From Symbiodinium natans (lineage: Eukaryota > Sar > Dinophyceae > Suessiales > Symbiodiniaceae), in the NCBI GenBank assembly GCA_905221605.1, contig CAJNDS010000034.1, forward strand, positions 60,001 through 124,000: 64,000 nucleotides of DNA, in the 5' to 3' direction. Position 1 is the stretch's first letter, and each line of letters opens with the position of its first letter. This document shows positions 24,940 to 35,336 of the stretch, piece by piece. The notes beneath the pieces are model-generated. The model made no database searches, was not told the origin of the DNA, and saw only the letters and a program-made list of their open reading frames with translations. Made by a program: the position numbers and the translations under genes.

Positions 24940-27184
24940 GCGTCCCCGCTGCTTGGTTGCCATGACGATGGCAATGATGATCACCGCCACGGTGGCCATG
25001 GCGATGGCCGTGTGTTCCTTAAAGTACCTTAGAGTCGCGGCATGTCGCGGCACTACCAGAACCAGCACTAGGTCCCTAGGTGCTTTGTATGGAATGAAGC
25101 TCCCGTGATCGTGCTGCCATCAGCGCCGAGGCGCCCGAAAGCCTCCTCAGCATACGGCGTCACCAGCATGCCGAACATCAGCGCAATGCCCATGATGGAG
25201 GAGCCGATTCCTGAACGAGAACGTCCCATCTCTCGCAGAACAGAGTCCGAGGCCCTGCACCCTTCTGCCCGCTCCTGTGGATCGTGCATAGTTGATGGGC
25301 TTGAAGTAGATGTTGAACGGCAGCCTCGCACGATGCTCTGTGCAGCAGGGCGCTCGGGCCAACTGAACTGCAACAAAGCACCGGTGCTCTTTGCAGATGA
25401 GCGGCTTCTTGTCTGGGGGCTGCAGCGTGTACCCTCGCCACTCGTTGCAAGGGGAGGAGATGAGGCCTGTCACGCTGCCACCGCTGTTCTCGCTAGATCT
25501 CGCTGGTCTGTATATATGCGTCACTCTATGTGACTGTGGCGTACTGTGACCAACTACTTACTTGCGATCAAGCTGCACGAGATCCAGATGGTCAGGCCGA
25601 AAACCATTGCCTGGCCCCGGGAAATGTTGATCGAGGCACATGAGGTTTGGGCGAATCCAGCGACACATAGACTCACGGACTCCTATCGGACTCCTGGCAT
25701 CTCCTGGCATCTCCTGGCATCTCCTGGCATCTCCTGGCATCTCCTGGCATCTCCTGGCATCTCCTGGCCTTGTGGGTGAAGGTCGAAGGGGCGATGGTGT
25801 CCTGCAGGTAAGTGTTGGCCAGTCCACGAGCCCAGCCATAGATGATGTCGCGAGCCACGGTGGGGACCTTGAAAGGGGCAGAGGGCACAATGCAGGAGCT
25901 TCAGCAGCTAAGTCGCTAAGAACAACAGTGACACAAGTCGCTCACTGTTGGTCTGAGGCTTGCACGTAGGCTTGGTACAGGAGCGACGCCTTGATCTCCC
26001 AGCCCATGCTCTTGCGGAATCGGTAGTTCGTCACCTCCCGGAACTGTTGAAGATTGTTGAAGTCAACTCAGAAACAGGCCAGCGTCTAGGCTAGACGCGA
26101 CTAGTGACTGGAACGATGCGTCGGCACTGTGTTCTGCCGTGCCCCGAGCTCCACACGGGGAGCATGATGGTGCAGAACAGCCAGCCGCTGATGAAGCCGC
26201 CTGAGGACAGCTGGGATTCCACACTGTCGCAAACCCGGTAGACTCACCCGAGCAGGCTCCAACGAAAAGCACTCAACTCACGCAACCTGTCAGCAGGCGC
26301 CGGGCACCGGGCTCAGTCCCGGCGACAGGCTCGTGTACATCATGGCCCTGTTGATCACCTCGAAGACAGGGAACTTCAGCCTCAGAATGCAAGGCCATGA
26401 GCTGACACAGCGTGTCCGACTGGGAGTTGCAACTTTGGCACATGTTGGTGGGGAAGGTGGTGAGGAAGAAGTTGGCAATGAGGTTGAAGTTGACCTCGGC
26501 GTAGGCCTGCACCGCCACCAAATGACAAGTCGCTGAAAACCAACGGGTCGCGTTCGGTAGGGTTTTTGCACTGCCTGCGCCAGGGTCATTCGCTTCACCA
26601 GCAGGCGGTTCACCTGGGACAGTGCAGATCTTTCCTTGTTTTGCAGAGAGAGGGGGGGGGGGCATGTTGCAGCCCAGTGGCAAACGGCTCGCAAATGGCA
26701 GACAGGATGGCAGCCACGAGGGCCGCCTGGGCCATGTCATTAAATCGAATGTGACAAGTGCCACTCAATTGCCGGTGCCAGGATGGTGCTAGGGCTTGGC
26801 GTCCGAGAGGCCGTGCATCCCTGTGCAGCTGCCGCGAAGACCTCGGGCCCGAACTTGCGACGCAGCACGACGGAGCGAACCGTGTGCGAGAGCACGGGCG
26901 AGAGCACGGGCGAGAGCACGTGCGAGAGCACGTGACGTACCCCCAGCCTTGGTGAAGAAGCCACCATCATCCGCGGGCGCATCATCCGCCACCACCAGGG
27001 CCAAATCACGCGGCAGCGCGTCCGTCGAGGTCCACGTGTCCCTGACCATGGTGCACAGGGATGTCGCATCTCATATTATCCTTTCGTGGCACATGCTCAG
27101 TCCAACTTCAAGTCCGAGTTGCAGGATCATGTAGACGGCGGTGAAAAGCAGCAAGGCCCCGAGGCCATTGGAACGTCGGGCTGC
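24940..27184 (-). CDS. Polytopic membrane protein, mitochondrial-carrier-like; array copy 3
   Basis: Best resolved copy. Exons on the minus strand: upper end 27184 (SNGLGALLLFTAVYMI), about 26945-27045 (ends GFFTKA), about 26820-26860, 26682-26726, 26575-26613, 26442-26506, 26313-26380, 26157-26200, 25966-26034, 25820-25867, 25562-25610, 25403-25466, 25275-25324, 25135-25210 and one with upper end 25027. They join in phase to give ICEPFVNRLLVKRM, FFLTTFPTNMLKFPVFE, SGFISGWLFCTIMLP, PVTNYRFRKSMGWEI, VPTVARDIIYGWARG, AMVFGLTIWISCSLIAS, SSPCNEWRGYTLQPPDKK, FKPINYARSTG, SSIMGIALMFGMLVTPYAEE and a last helix in TAIAMATVAVIIIAIVM. FPTNMLKFPVFE resembles even carrier helices, and the Pro-x-[Thr/Asn] ends resemble odd ones. 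The usual acidic residue of PxDxx[KR] is replaced and the loops are short. No acidic C-terminal exon was found. Confidence 0.65.
25691..25770. repeat. 10-bp minisatellite, 8 units (copy 3)
   Basis: Tandem CTCCTGGCAT, the last unit with one change, inside the intron between exons 25562-25610 and 25820-25867. Present with the same unit number in copies 4 and 5, absent from copies 1 and 2. Confidence 0.95.
26885..26932. repeat. 12-bp tandem repeat, about 4 units (copy 3)
   Basis: GAGAGCACGGGC units, the last ones variant, in an intron near the 5' end of copy 3. Confidence 0.9.
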
Positions 27185-27214
27185 CTCACTTCGCAAAGGC
27201 TCTCGACTCAGCGG

Positions 27215-27296
27215 CCTCACGCACCTCACGCAACCTCACGCAACCTCACGCAACCTCACGCAACCTCACGCAACCTCACGCAACCTCACGCAACCT
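27215..27296. repeat. 10-bp tandem repeat, about 8 units (upstream of copy 3)
   Basis: CCTCACGCAA units just upstream of the first placed exon of copy 3. Only about 4 units occur at the same place upstream of copy 4 (31050-31092). Confidence 0.9.
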
Positions 27297-27299
27297 CTT

Positions 27300-27850
27300 T
27301 TCCAGCTTGTTCCAACTTGGCCGGGATGCCATGATTGTAATCTGTGGACTTCTGGACACTCTCGACGCCGGTTCTGCGGACCAGTAGTGAGCCAAAACGA
27401 CCGGCGGAATTTGCAGAATGCAAGGGAGCCAATGTGGAGCAATGGTGTCCCTTGCTCTCCCTTCCAGTACAAAGTTCAAGGCACTGGTCGGATCTGTGTC
27501 CAGGACACTTGCACCCCGCGGCAGAATCCCACAGAGCGATACGGACGGCAGCTTTTCGCGGAAAAGATCTCAGCGCTTGGTCACGCGCTACCAGAAAACT
27601 GCATCACGACCTGGACGGGTGTTGGATTTGGGCACGTTGGACCTTCAACACGGCAAAAGGGAAAGAAGACCACGCAAGCGCATGGCATGATGCTGCAACA
27701 TGCTGCAGCATGCTGCAACATGCTGAAACTTGGCAAAAGGGTGGCATGATAGAATTTGATAGACCTCAGCACCCAGCATGCAGCTCGGGGTTCATTTACC
27801 TTGGCTGAAGGACGCAGGCAATTGAGTCAGTAGCCCGTTTTGTCTCTTTT
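27300..27850. other. Intergenic block between copies 3 and 4, duplicated between 4 and 5
   Basis: Nearly identical to 31095-31640. It includes a short run of TGCTGCAACA/TGCTGCAGCA units (27690-27725). Either it is the spacer of the amplified unit or it holds 5' exons of the genes; no exon could be supported. Confidence 0.6.
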
Positions 27851-27901
27851 GACTGGAGCCCATGCGCGAGTCGACTTCGCAAAAGCTCGCTGCGCTGTGT
27901 T

Positions 27902-30900
27902 GCGTCCCCGCTGCTTGGTTGCCATGACGATGGCAATGATGATCACCGCCACGGTGGCCATGGCGATGGCCGTGTGTTCTTTAAAGTACCTTAGAGTCGC
28001 GGCATGTCGCGGCACTACCAGAACCAGCACTAGGTCCCTAGGTGCTTTGTATGGAATGAAGCTCCCGTGATCGTGCTGCCATCAGCGCCGAGGCGCCCGA
28101 AAGCCTCCTCAGCATACGGCGTCACCAGCATGCCGAACATCAGCGCAATGCCCATGATGGAGGAGCCGATTCCTGAACGAGAACGTCCCATCTCTCGCAG
28201 AACAGAGTCCGAGGCCCTGCACCCTTCTGCCCGCTCCTGTGGATCGTGCATAGTTGATGGGCTTGAAGTAGATGTTGAACGGCAGCCTCGCACGATGCTC
28301 TGTGCAGCAGGGCGCTCGGGCCAACTGAACTGCAACAAAGCACCGGTGCTCTTTGCAGATGAGCGGCTTCTTGTCTGGGGGCTGCAGCGTGTACCCTCGC
28401 CACTCGTTGCAAGGGGAGGAGATGAGGCCTGTCACGCTGCCACCGCTGTTCTCGCTAGATCTCGCTGGTCTGTATATATGCGTCACTCTATGTGACTGTG
28501 GCGTACTGTGACCAACTACTTACTTGCGATCAAGCTGCACGAGATCCAGATGGTCAGGCCGAAAACCATTGCCTGGCCCCGGGAAATGTTGATCGAGGCA
28601 CATGAGGTTTGGGCGAATCCAGCGACACATAGACTCACGGACTCCTATCGGACTCCTGGCATCTCCTGGCATCTCCTGGCATCTCCTGGCATCTCCTGGC
28701 ATCTCCTGGCATCTCCTGGCATCTCCTGGCCTTGTGGGTGAAGGTCGAAGGGGCGATGGTGTCCTGCAGGTAAGTGTTGGCCAGTCCACGAGCCCAGCCA
28801 TAGATGATGTCGCGAGCCACGGTGGGGACCTTGAAAGGGGCAGAGGGCACAATGCAGGAGCTTCAGCAGCTAAGTCGCTAAGAACAACAGTGACACAAGT
28901 CGCTCACTGTTGGTCTGAGGCTTGCACGTAGGCTTGGTACAGGAGCGACGCCTTGATCTCCCAGCCCATGCTCTTGCGGAATCGGTAGTTCGTCACCTCC
29001 CGGAACTGTTGAAGATTGTTGAAGTCAACTCAGAAACAGGCCAGCGTCTAGGCTAGACGCGACTAGTGACTGGAACGATGCGTCGGCACTGTGTTCCGCC
29101 GTGCCCCGAGCTCCACACGGGGAGCATGATGGTGCAGAACAGCCAGCCGCTGATGAAGCCGCCTCAGAAAAGTGAGGGCTGTGAATACAAGCCGCAGCAG
29201 TAGGAAAACATACAAGCTTGAATCAGATCCGAAAAGGACCGCATCTGGCTTAAGCGGAAAGCGACTGAAAAAGTAAGCGCTGAAATGGCACGTGCCCTCA
29301 CCACCCACAACCGTCAAAAAAAATTTAGTCTTGTGGTCAGGAGGTCATGGCCAAAGGCTCTCTCTGAGTACCAGCAGCAGCATCAACAGGCACCCCTTTG
29401 CAACGCGACTGAAATTCCGGGAAAAAAGTTAAATCACCTGGTTCTAGGTCCCAACCGCAGGATCGAGAGCTCCATCTCAGCCCCCGGAAGGTTTCAGCTT
29501 GAAATCCCAAGGCCCTCTGCCTCTTCGCAACGCGCCGGAGTTTTCGGAAGCTATTTGGGCATGTTCACAAACGGTGAGACTCCCCCCCCCCCCCAAAGAC
29601 CCAACAAAAAACAAAAACTACTCTGCGGCTATTCCTCTACAAGCCTCTGTACTATCCCCCTCGGTACGGATACTGCCGAGGCCGCTCTTTGCCGGCATGG
29701 CGGCTTTCAGCGAATCAGGCAAGAATGTGCAGCTCATGTGTTGCAGATTTTAAAGTTCCACGGCGTCGGGGACTTTCCTGCTAGGGCCTTCTGTAGCCTT
29801 TTGTTCGTGGCACCGCGATATCCAACTTCGGGAGGGAAGCTGCTTTTCCACTCGGGACTTATTGGCGGCCTGCTTGAATCTGTGCTTTCTCGTGGGGCCC
29901 TCGCACAGGGGCGGCTTGATTTTGGGTGATTCGTGCCCTCGCAGTTTTCGACCACCGGCTTCTTGACATTCAGCCTGCGGTTTCCGATCCGGACCATGCC
30001 CTAGCTGTAGCCCAACTAGGGGGTTGGTGGGCTTGATTCAGTGCCCGGCTTTTTGATTGACGGTCAGCACTCAACTCACGCAACCTGTCAGCAGGCGCCG
30101 GGCACCGGGCTCAGTCCCGGCGACAGGCTCGTGTACATCATGGCCCTGTTGATCACCTCGAAGACAGGGAACTTCAGCCTCAGAATGCAAGGCCATGAGC
30201 TGACACAGCGTGTCCGACTGGGAGTTGCAACTTTGTCACATGTTGGTGGGGAAGGTGGTGAGGAAGAAGTTTGCAATGAGGTTGAAGTTGACCTCGGCGT
30301 AGGCCTGCACCGCCACCAAATGACAAGTCGCTGAAAACCAACGGGTCGCGTTCGGTAGGGTTTTTGCACTGCCTGCGCCAGGGTCATTCGCTTCACCAGC
30401 AGGCGGTTCACCTGGGACAGTGCAGATCTTTCCTTGTTTTGCAGAGAGAGGGGGGGGGGGGCATGTTGCAGCCCAGTGGCAAACGGCTCGCAAATGGCAG
30501 ACAGGATGGCAGCCACGAGGGCCGCCTGGGCCATGTCATTAAATCGAATGTGACAAGTGCCACTCAATTGCCGGTGCCAGAATGGTGCTAGGGCTTGGCG
30601 TCCGAGAGGCCGTGCATCCCTGTGCAGCTGCCGCGAAGACCTCGGGCCCGAACTTGCGACGCAGCACGACGGAGCGAACCGTGTGCGAGAGCACGGGCGA
30701 GAGCACGGGCGAGAGCACGGGCGAGAGCACGGGCGAGAGCACGGGCGAGAGCACGTGCGAGAGCACATTACGTACCCCCAGCCTTGGTGAAGAAGCCACC
30801 ATCATCCGCGGCCGCATCATCCGCCACCACCAGGGCCAAATCACGCGGCAGCGCGTCCGTCGAGGTCCACGTGTCCCTGACCATGGTGCACAGGGATGTC

Positions 30901-31019
30901 GCATCTCATATTATCCTTTCGTGGCACATGCTCAGTCCAACTTCAAGTCCGAGTTGCAGGATCATGTAGACGGCGGTGAAAAGCAGCAAGGCCCCGAGGC
31001 CATTGGAACGTCGGGCTGC
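27902..31019 (-). CDS. Polytopic membrane protein, mitochondrial-carrier-like; array copy 4 (enlarged intron)
   Basis: Same exon series as copy 3. Exons in the 3' half lie at copy 3 coordinates plus 2962; those in the 5' half lie at about plus 3798. The difference is an enlarged intron: between the exon at 29119-29162 (GFISGWLFCTIMLP) and the exon at about 30111-30178 (LKFPVFEVIN), about 70 bases seen in copies 3 and 5 are replaced by about 0.9 kb. The acceptor AG before the 29162 exon is kept, so the gene can still be spliced in principle. Coding exons checked are free of frame breaks. The first placed exon has upper end 31019. The C-terminus is unresolved, as in copy 3. Confidence 0.6.
28653..28732. 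repeat. 10-bp minisatellite, 8 units (copy 4)
   Basis: CTCCTGGCAT units at the same intron position and unit number as in copies 3 and 5. Confidence 0.95.
29167..30066. other. Insertion/replacement in an intron of copy 4
   Basis: About 0.9 kb present only in copy 4. It contains a C-run (29581-29594). A 214-codon open frame on the plus strand resembles nothing I know. I saw no terminal inverted repeats, poly-A tail or clear target duplication, though the ends were judged by eye. Confidence 0.7.
30685..30767. repeat. 12-bp tandem repeat, about 7 units (copy 4)
   Basis: GAGAGCACGGGC units; the same intron carries about 4 units in copies 3 and 5. Confidence 0.9.
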
Positions 31020-31049
31020 CTCACTTCGCAAAGGCTCTCGACTCAGCGG

Positions 31050-31092
31050 CCTCACGCACCTCACGCAACCTCACGCAACCTCACGCAACCTC
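31050..31092. repeat. 10-bp tandem repeat, about 4 units (upstream of copy 4)
   Basis: CCTCACGCAA units; the expanded version lies at 27215-27296. Confidence 0.85.
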
Positions 31093-31693
31093 TTTTCCAG
31101 CTTGTTCCAACTTGGCCGGGATGCCATGATTGTAATCTGTGGACTTCTGGACACTCTCGACGCCGGTTCTGCGGACCAGCAGTGAGCCAAAACGACCGGC
31201 GGAATTTGCAGAATGCAAGGGAGCCAATGTGGAGCAATGGTGTCCCTTGCTCTCCCTTCCAGTACAAAGTTCAAGGCACTGGTCGGATCTGTGTCCAGGA
31301 CGCTTGCACCCCGCGGCAGAATCCCACAGAGCGATACGGACGGCAGCTTTTCGCGGAAAAGAGCTCAGCGCTTGGTCACGCGCTACCAGAAAACTGCATC
31401 ACGACCTGGACGGGCGTTGGATTTGGGCACGTTGGACCTTCAACACGGCAAAAGGGAAAGACCACGCAAGCGCATGGCATGATGCTGCAACATGCTGCAG
31501 CATGCTGCAACATGCTGAAACTTGGCAAAAGGGTGGCATGATAGAATTTGATAGACCTCAGCACCCAGCATGTAGCTCGGGGTTCATTTACCTTGGCTGA
31601 AGGACGCAGGCAATTGAGTCAGCAGCCCGTTTTGACTCTTTTGACTGGAGCCCATGCGCGAGTCGACTTCGCAAAAGCTCGCTGCGCTGTGTT

Positions 31694-33938
31694 GCGTCCC
31701 CGCTGCTTGGTTGCCATGACGATGGCAATGATGATCACCGCCACGGTGCCCATGGCGATGGCCGTGTGTTCCTTAAAGTACCTTAGAGTCGAGGCATGTC
31801 GCGGCACTACCAGAACCAGCACTAGGTCCCTAGGTGCTTTGTATGGAATGAAGCTCCCGTGATCGTGCTGCCATCAGCGCCGAGGCGCCCGAAAGCCTCC
31901 TCAGCATACGGCGTCACCAGCATGCCGAACATCAGCGCAATGCCCATGATGGAGGAGCCGATTCCTGAACGAGAACGTCCCATCTCTCGCAGAACAGAGT
32001 CCGAGGCCCTGCACCCTTCTGCCCGCTCCTGTGGATCGTGCATAGTTGATGGGCTTGAAGTAGATGTTGAACGGCAGCCTCGCACGATGCTCTGTGCAGC
32101 AGGGCGCTCGGGCCAACTGAACTGCAACAAAGCACCGGTGCTCTTTGCAGATGAGCGGCTTCTTGTCTGGGGGCTGCAGCGTGTACCCTCGCCACTCGTT
32201 GCAAGGGGAGGAGATGAGGCCTGTCACGCTGCCACCGCTGTTCTCGCTAGATCTCGCTGGTCTGTATATATGCGTCACTCTATGTGACTGTGGCGTACTG
32301 TGACCAACTACTTACTTGCGATCAAGCTGCACGAGATCCAGATGGTCAGGCCGAAAACCATTGCCTGGCCCCGGGAAATGTTGATCGAGGCACATGAGGT
32401 TTGGGCGAATCCAGCGACACATAGACTCACGGACTCCTATCGGACTCCTGGCATCTCCTGGCATCTCCTGGCATCTCCTGGCATCTCCTGGCATCTCCTG
32501 GCATCTCCTGGCATCTCCTGGCCTTGTGGGTGAAGGTCGAAGGGGCGATGGTGTCCTGCAGGTAAGTGTTGGCCAGTCCACGAGCCCAGCCATAGATGAT
32601 GTCGCGAGCCACGGTGGGGACCTTGAAAGGGGCAGAGGGCACAATGCAGGAGCTTCAGCAGCTAAGTCGCTAAGAACAACAGTGACACAAGTCGCTCACT
32701 GTTGGTCTGAGGCTTGCACGTAGGCTTGGTACAGGAGCGACGCCTTGATCTCCCAGCCCATGCTCTTGCGGAATCGGTAGTTCGTCACCTCCCGGAACTG
32801 TTGAAGATTGTTGAAGTCAACTCAGAAACAGACCAGCGTCTAGGCTAGACGCGACTAGTGACTGGAACGATGCGTCGGCACTGTGTTCTGCCGTGCCCCG
32901 AGCTCCACACGGGGAGCATGATGGTGCAGAACAGCCAGCCGCTGATGAAGCCGCCTGAGGACAGCTGGGATTCCACACTGTCGCAAACCCGGTAGACTCA
33001 CCCGAGCAGGCTCCAACGAAAAGCACTCAACTCACGCAACCTGTCAGCAGGCGCCGGGCACCGGGCTCAGTCCCGGCGACAGGCTCGTGTACATCATGGC
33101 CCTGTTGATCACCTCGAAGACAGGGAACTTCAGCCTCAGAATGCAAGGCCATGAGCTGACACAGCGTGTCCGACTGGGAGTTGCAACTTTGGCACATGTT
33201 GGTGGGGAAGGTGGTGAGGAAGAAGTTGGCAATGAGGTTGAAGTTGACCTCGGCGTAGGCCTGCACCGCCACCAAATGACAAGTCGCTGAAAACCAACGG
33301 GTCGCGTTCGGTAGGGTTTTTGCACTGCCTGCGCCAGGGTCATTCGCTTCACCAGCAGGCGGTTCACCTGGGACAGTGCAGATCTTTCCTTGTTTTGCAG
33401 AGAGAGGGGGGGGGGGCATGTTGCAGCCCAGTGGCAAACGGCTCGCAAATGGCAGACAGGATGGCAGCCACGAGGGCCGCCTGGGCCATGTCATTAAATC
33501 GAATGTGACAAGTGCCACTCAATTGCCGGTGCCAGGATGGTGCTAGGGCTTGGCGTCCGAGAGGCCGTGCATCCCTGTGCAGCTGCCGCGAAGACCTCGG
33601 GCCCGAACTTGCGACGCAGCACGACGGAGCGAACCGTGTGCGAGAGCACGGGCGAGAGCACGGGCGAGAGCACGTGCGAGAGCACATGACGTACCCCCAG
33701 CCTTGGTGAAGAAGCCACCATCATCCGCGGGCGCATCATCCGCCACCACCAGGGCCAAATCACGCGGCAGCGCGTCCGTCGAGGTCCACGTGTCCCTGAC
33801 CATGGTGCACAGGGATGTCGAATCTCATATTATCCTTTCGTGGCACATGCTCAGTCCAACTTCAAGTCCGAGTTGCAGGATCATGTAGACGGCGGTGAAA
33901 AGCAGCAAGGCCCCGAGGCCATTGGAACGTCGGGCTGC
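31694..33938 (-). CDS. Polytopic membrane protein, mitochondrial-carrier-like; array copy 5
   Basis: Collinear with copy 3 at a constant offset of 6754 bases, introns included, with only scattered substitutions. Exons therefore lie at copy 3 coordinates plus 6754 (for example 32574-32621 encodes VPTVARDIIYGWARG). The first placed exon has upper end 33938. Just beyond it the sequence becomes unique, which marks the right end of the array. This copy lacks the insertion of copy 4. No frame break was seen. As the outermost copy on the 5' side it may carry the original upstream region, but no promoter or start exon could be identified. Confidence 0.65.
32445..32524. repeat. 10-bp minisatellite, 8 units (copy 5)
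   Basis: Same unit, number and position as in copies 3 and 4. Confidence 0.95.
33640..33686. repeat. 12-bp tandem repeat, about 4 units (copy 5)
   Basis: GAGAGCACGGGC units in the 5' intron of copy 5. Confidence 0.9.
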
Positions 33939-35273
33939 CTGCATTGTCAAAAGAGTCTCACCCACCACATGCCGAATAACATGCATAGCATACCCAAACC
34001 ATCTTGGCCGCCCACCATGGCTCCGCAAAGGCGCGTGGTGGAATCTCTGGACAACTGGCTTGAACCCCACAAACTGAAAGCCTTATACTCAAAGGGCGCC
34101 CATGCCATGCAACCGAAGGGAGCTCTCCGGGCTGTTGCTATGTTTTGTCCGCTCTGCCTGCTGACTCTGCAGAGTCACTGTAGAGATGCGTTAACGTACG
34201 CACGGCTGTGCGACCAGCCAAGCACCAAAGTCAGGCGGAGCCAAAAGTCTTGCTGTATCATACTCTTAGACGGGCGTTGCCCATTCAAAGGCCAGTTTTC
34301 TTTGATGCCCAGAAGGAGCTATGAATCCCTAGTGGGTGACACTTCCGAGCTGTGCTCAGATCCCAGGCTTGCGATAAATAAAGACTGGCCTGCAACGCGA
34401 AGACAAGTCGGGAAAGGACAAGGCAGCTCGGCACACTGACACGATCATATCAATACAAGTGATGGTTAGAAAATGTTCATTTCTTGCTTCCAAGGCTCGC
34501 ATTTCCCGAGCCGACTGTCCGGTATAACACCTGGCATACACCCTCAGTACCCCTCAGTCAACTTTCAAACCGCTGCTTTGACACATGTGTCTCGAATATC
34601 GAGCAAGGTACCTGTCGAACAAGCTGCAGACCATGAGGTGTATCGAGTGGTCTCCCGATCGAAGCAATGCGTGTTCCCGGCTGCGTCCTGTAGCCGCACT
34701 GTTTAGCTTGTTCAACTTGCTTGTCTCCTGTTTGGCTTGGCTAGCTGTTGCTTAGCTCATGTGTGGCATGTGGCACTGGCGGGGCCGGGCATGTGCAGTC
34801 TGACGATCGGCTCATTGGGGGAAGGGACCTCCCCAAGCCAGCGGTCACCCGCGCCACGTGGGAATCCTCCAAAGCCTCGCCGCTGACAAGGATGGTGCTC
34901 GCCTCCGGTGCCCCGAAGATGCAACAATCAATTCACGAGATTTCAGTTCAGGCATGGCCGGGCATGGCCAGGCGTCCTGATGCCAGTCATTCTGTGAGTC
35001 CAGGAGGTTGCTGTTGTAGAGCAAGACTCGATTCTGAACCTGGCGTCAAGCACTCCTTGCCCTCGGAGCCCCGACCCTTCTAGCAGCTTCAACACAGAAT
35101 GGCGCAGCCCGATTCCGACAACCGAAAACCGCAACGAAGAGCTCAGGCTCCCCCGGCTCCCCACGGTTCAGCCACGGTTCAGCCTCTGTGTCCAGCCGCT
35201 CGACAGCCGCCGCTGCGGCCTCATGGAGCGCTGCGCAGCTCTCGATGCCGCAGGCAAGGCCTCAGACTTTCGC

Positions 35274-35336
35274 TCTCTTCCTCTTCCTCTTCCTCTTCTT
35301 CTTCCTCTTCTTCTTCCTCTTCTTCTTCCTCTTCTG
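35274..35336 (+). repeat. TCTTCC/CTCTTC pyrimidine microsatellite
   Basis: About 60 bases built of CTCTTC and TTCTTC units on the plus strand. Confidence 0.9.

Noticed and set aside
25691-25770. Tandem 10-base repeat as a possible CRISPR array
   Set aside because: Units are contiguous with no spacers, and the context is a eukaryotic intron.
30582-31541. 319-codon plus-strand frame in array copy 4
   Set aside because: It is antisense to real exons and stays open because 12-base repeats are multiples of three; the same region in copies 3 and 5 is not open over this length.
17633-33938. Array protein as a sideroflexin, rhodopsin or photosystem subunit
   Set aside because: None of the motifs I know for those families fits; the carrier-like helix ends fit better, though not fully.
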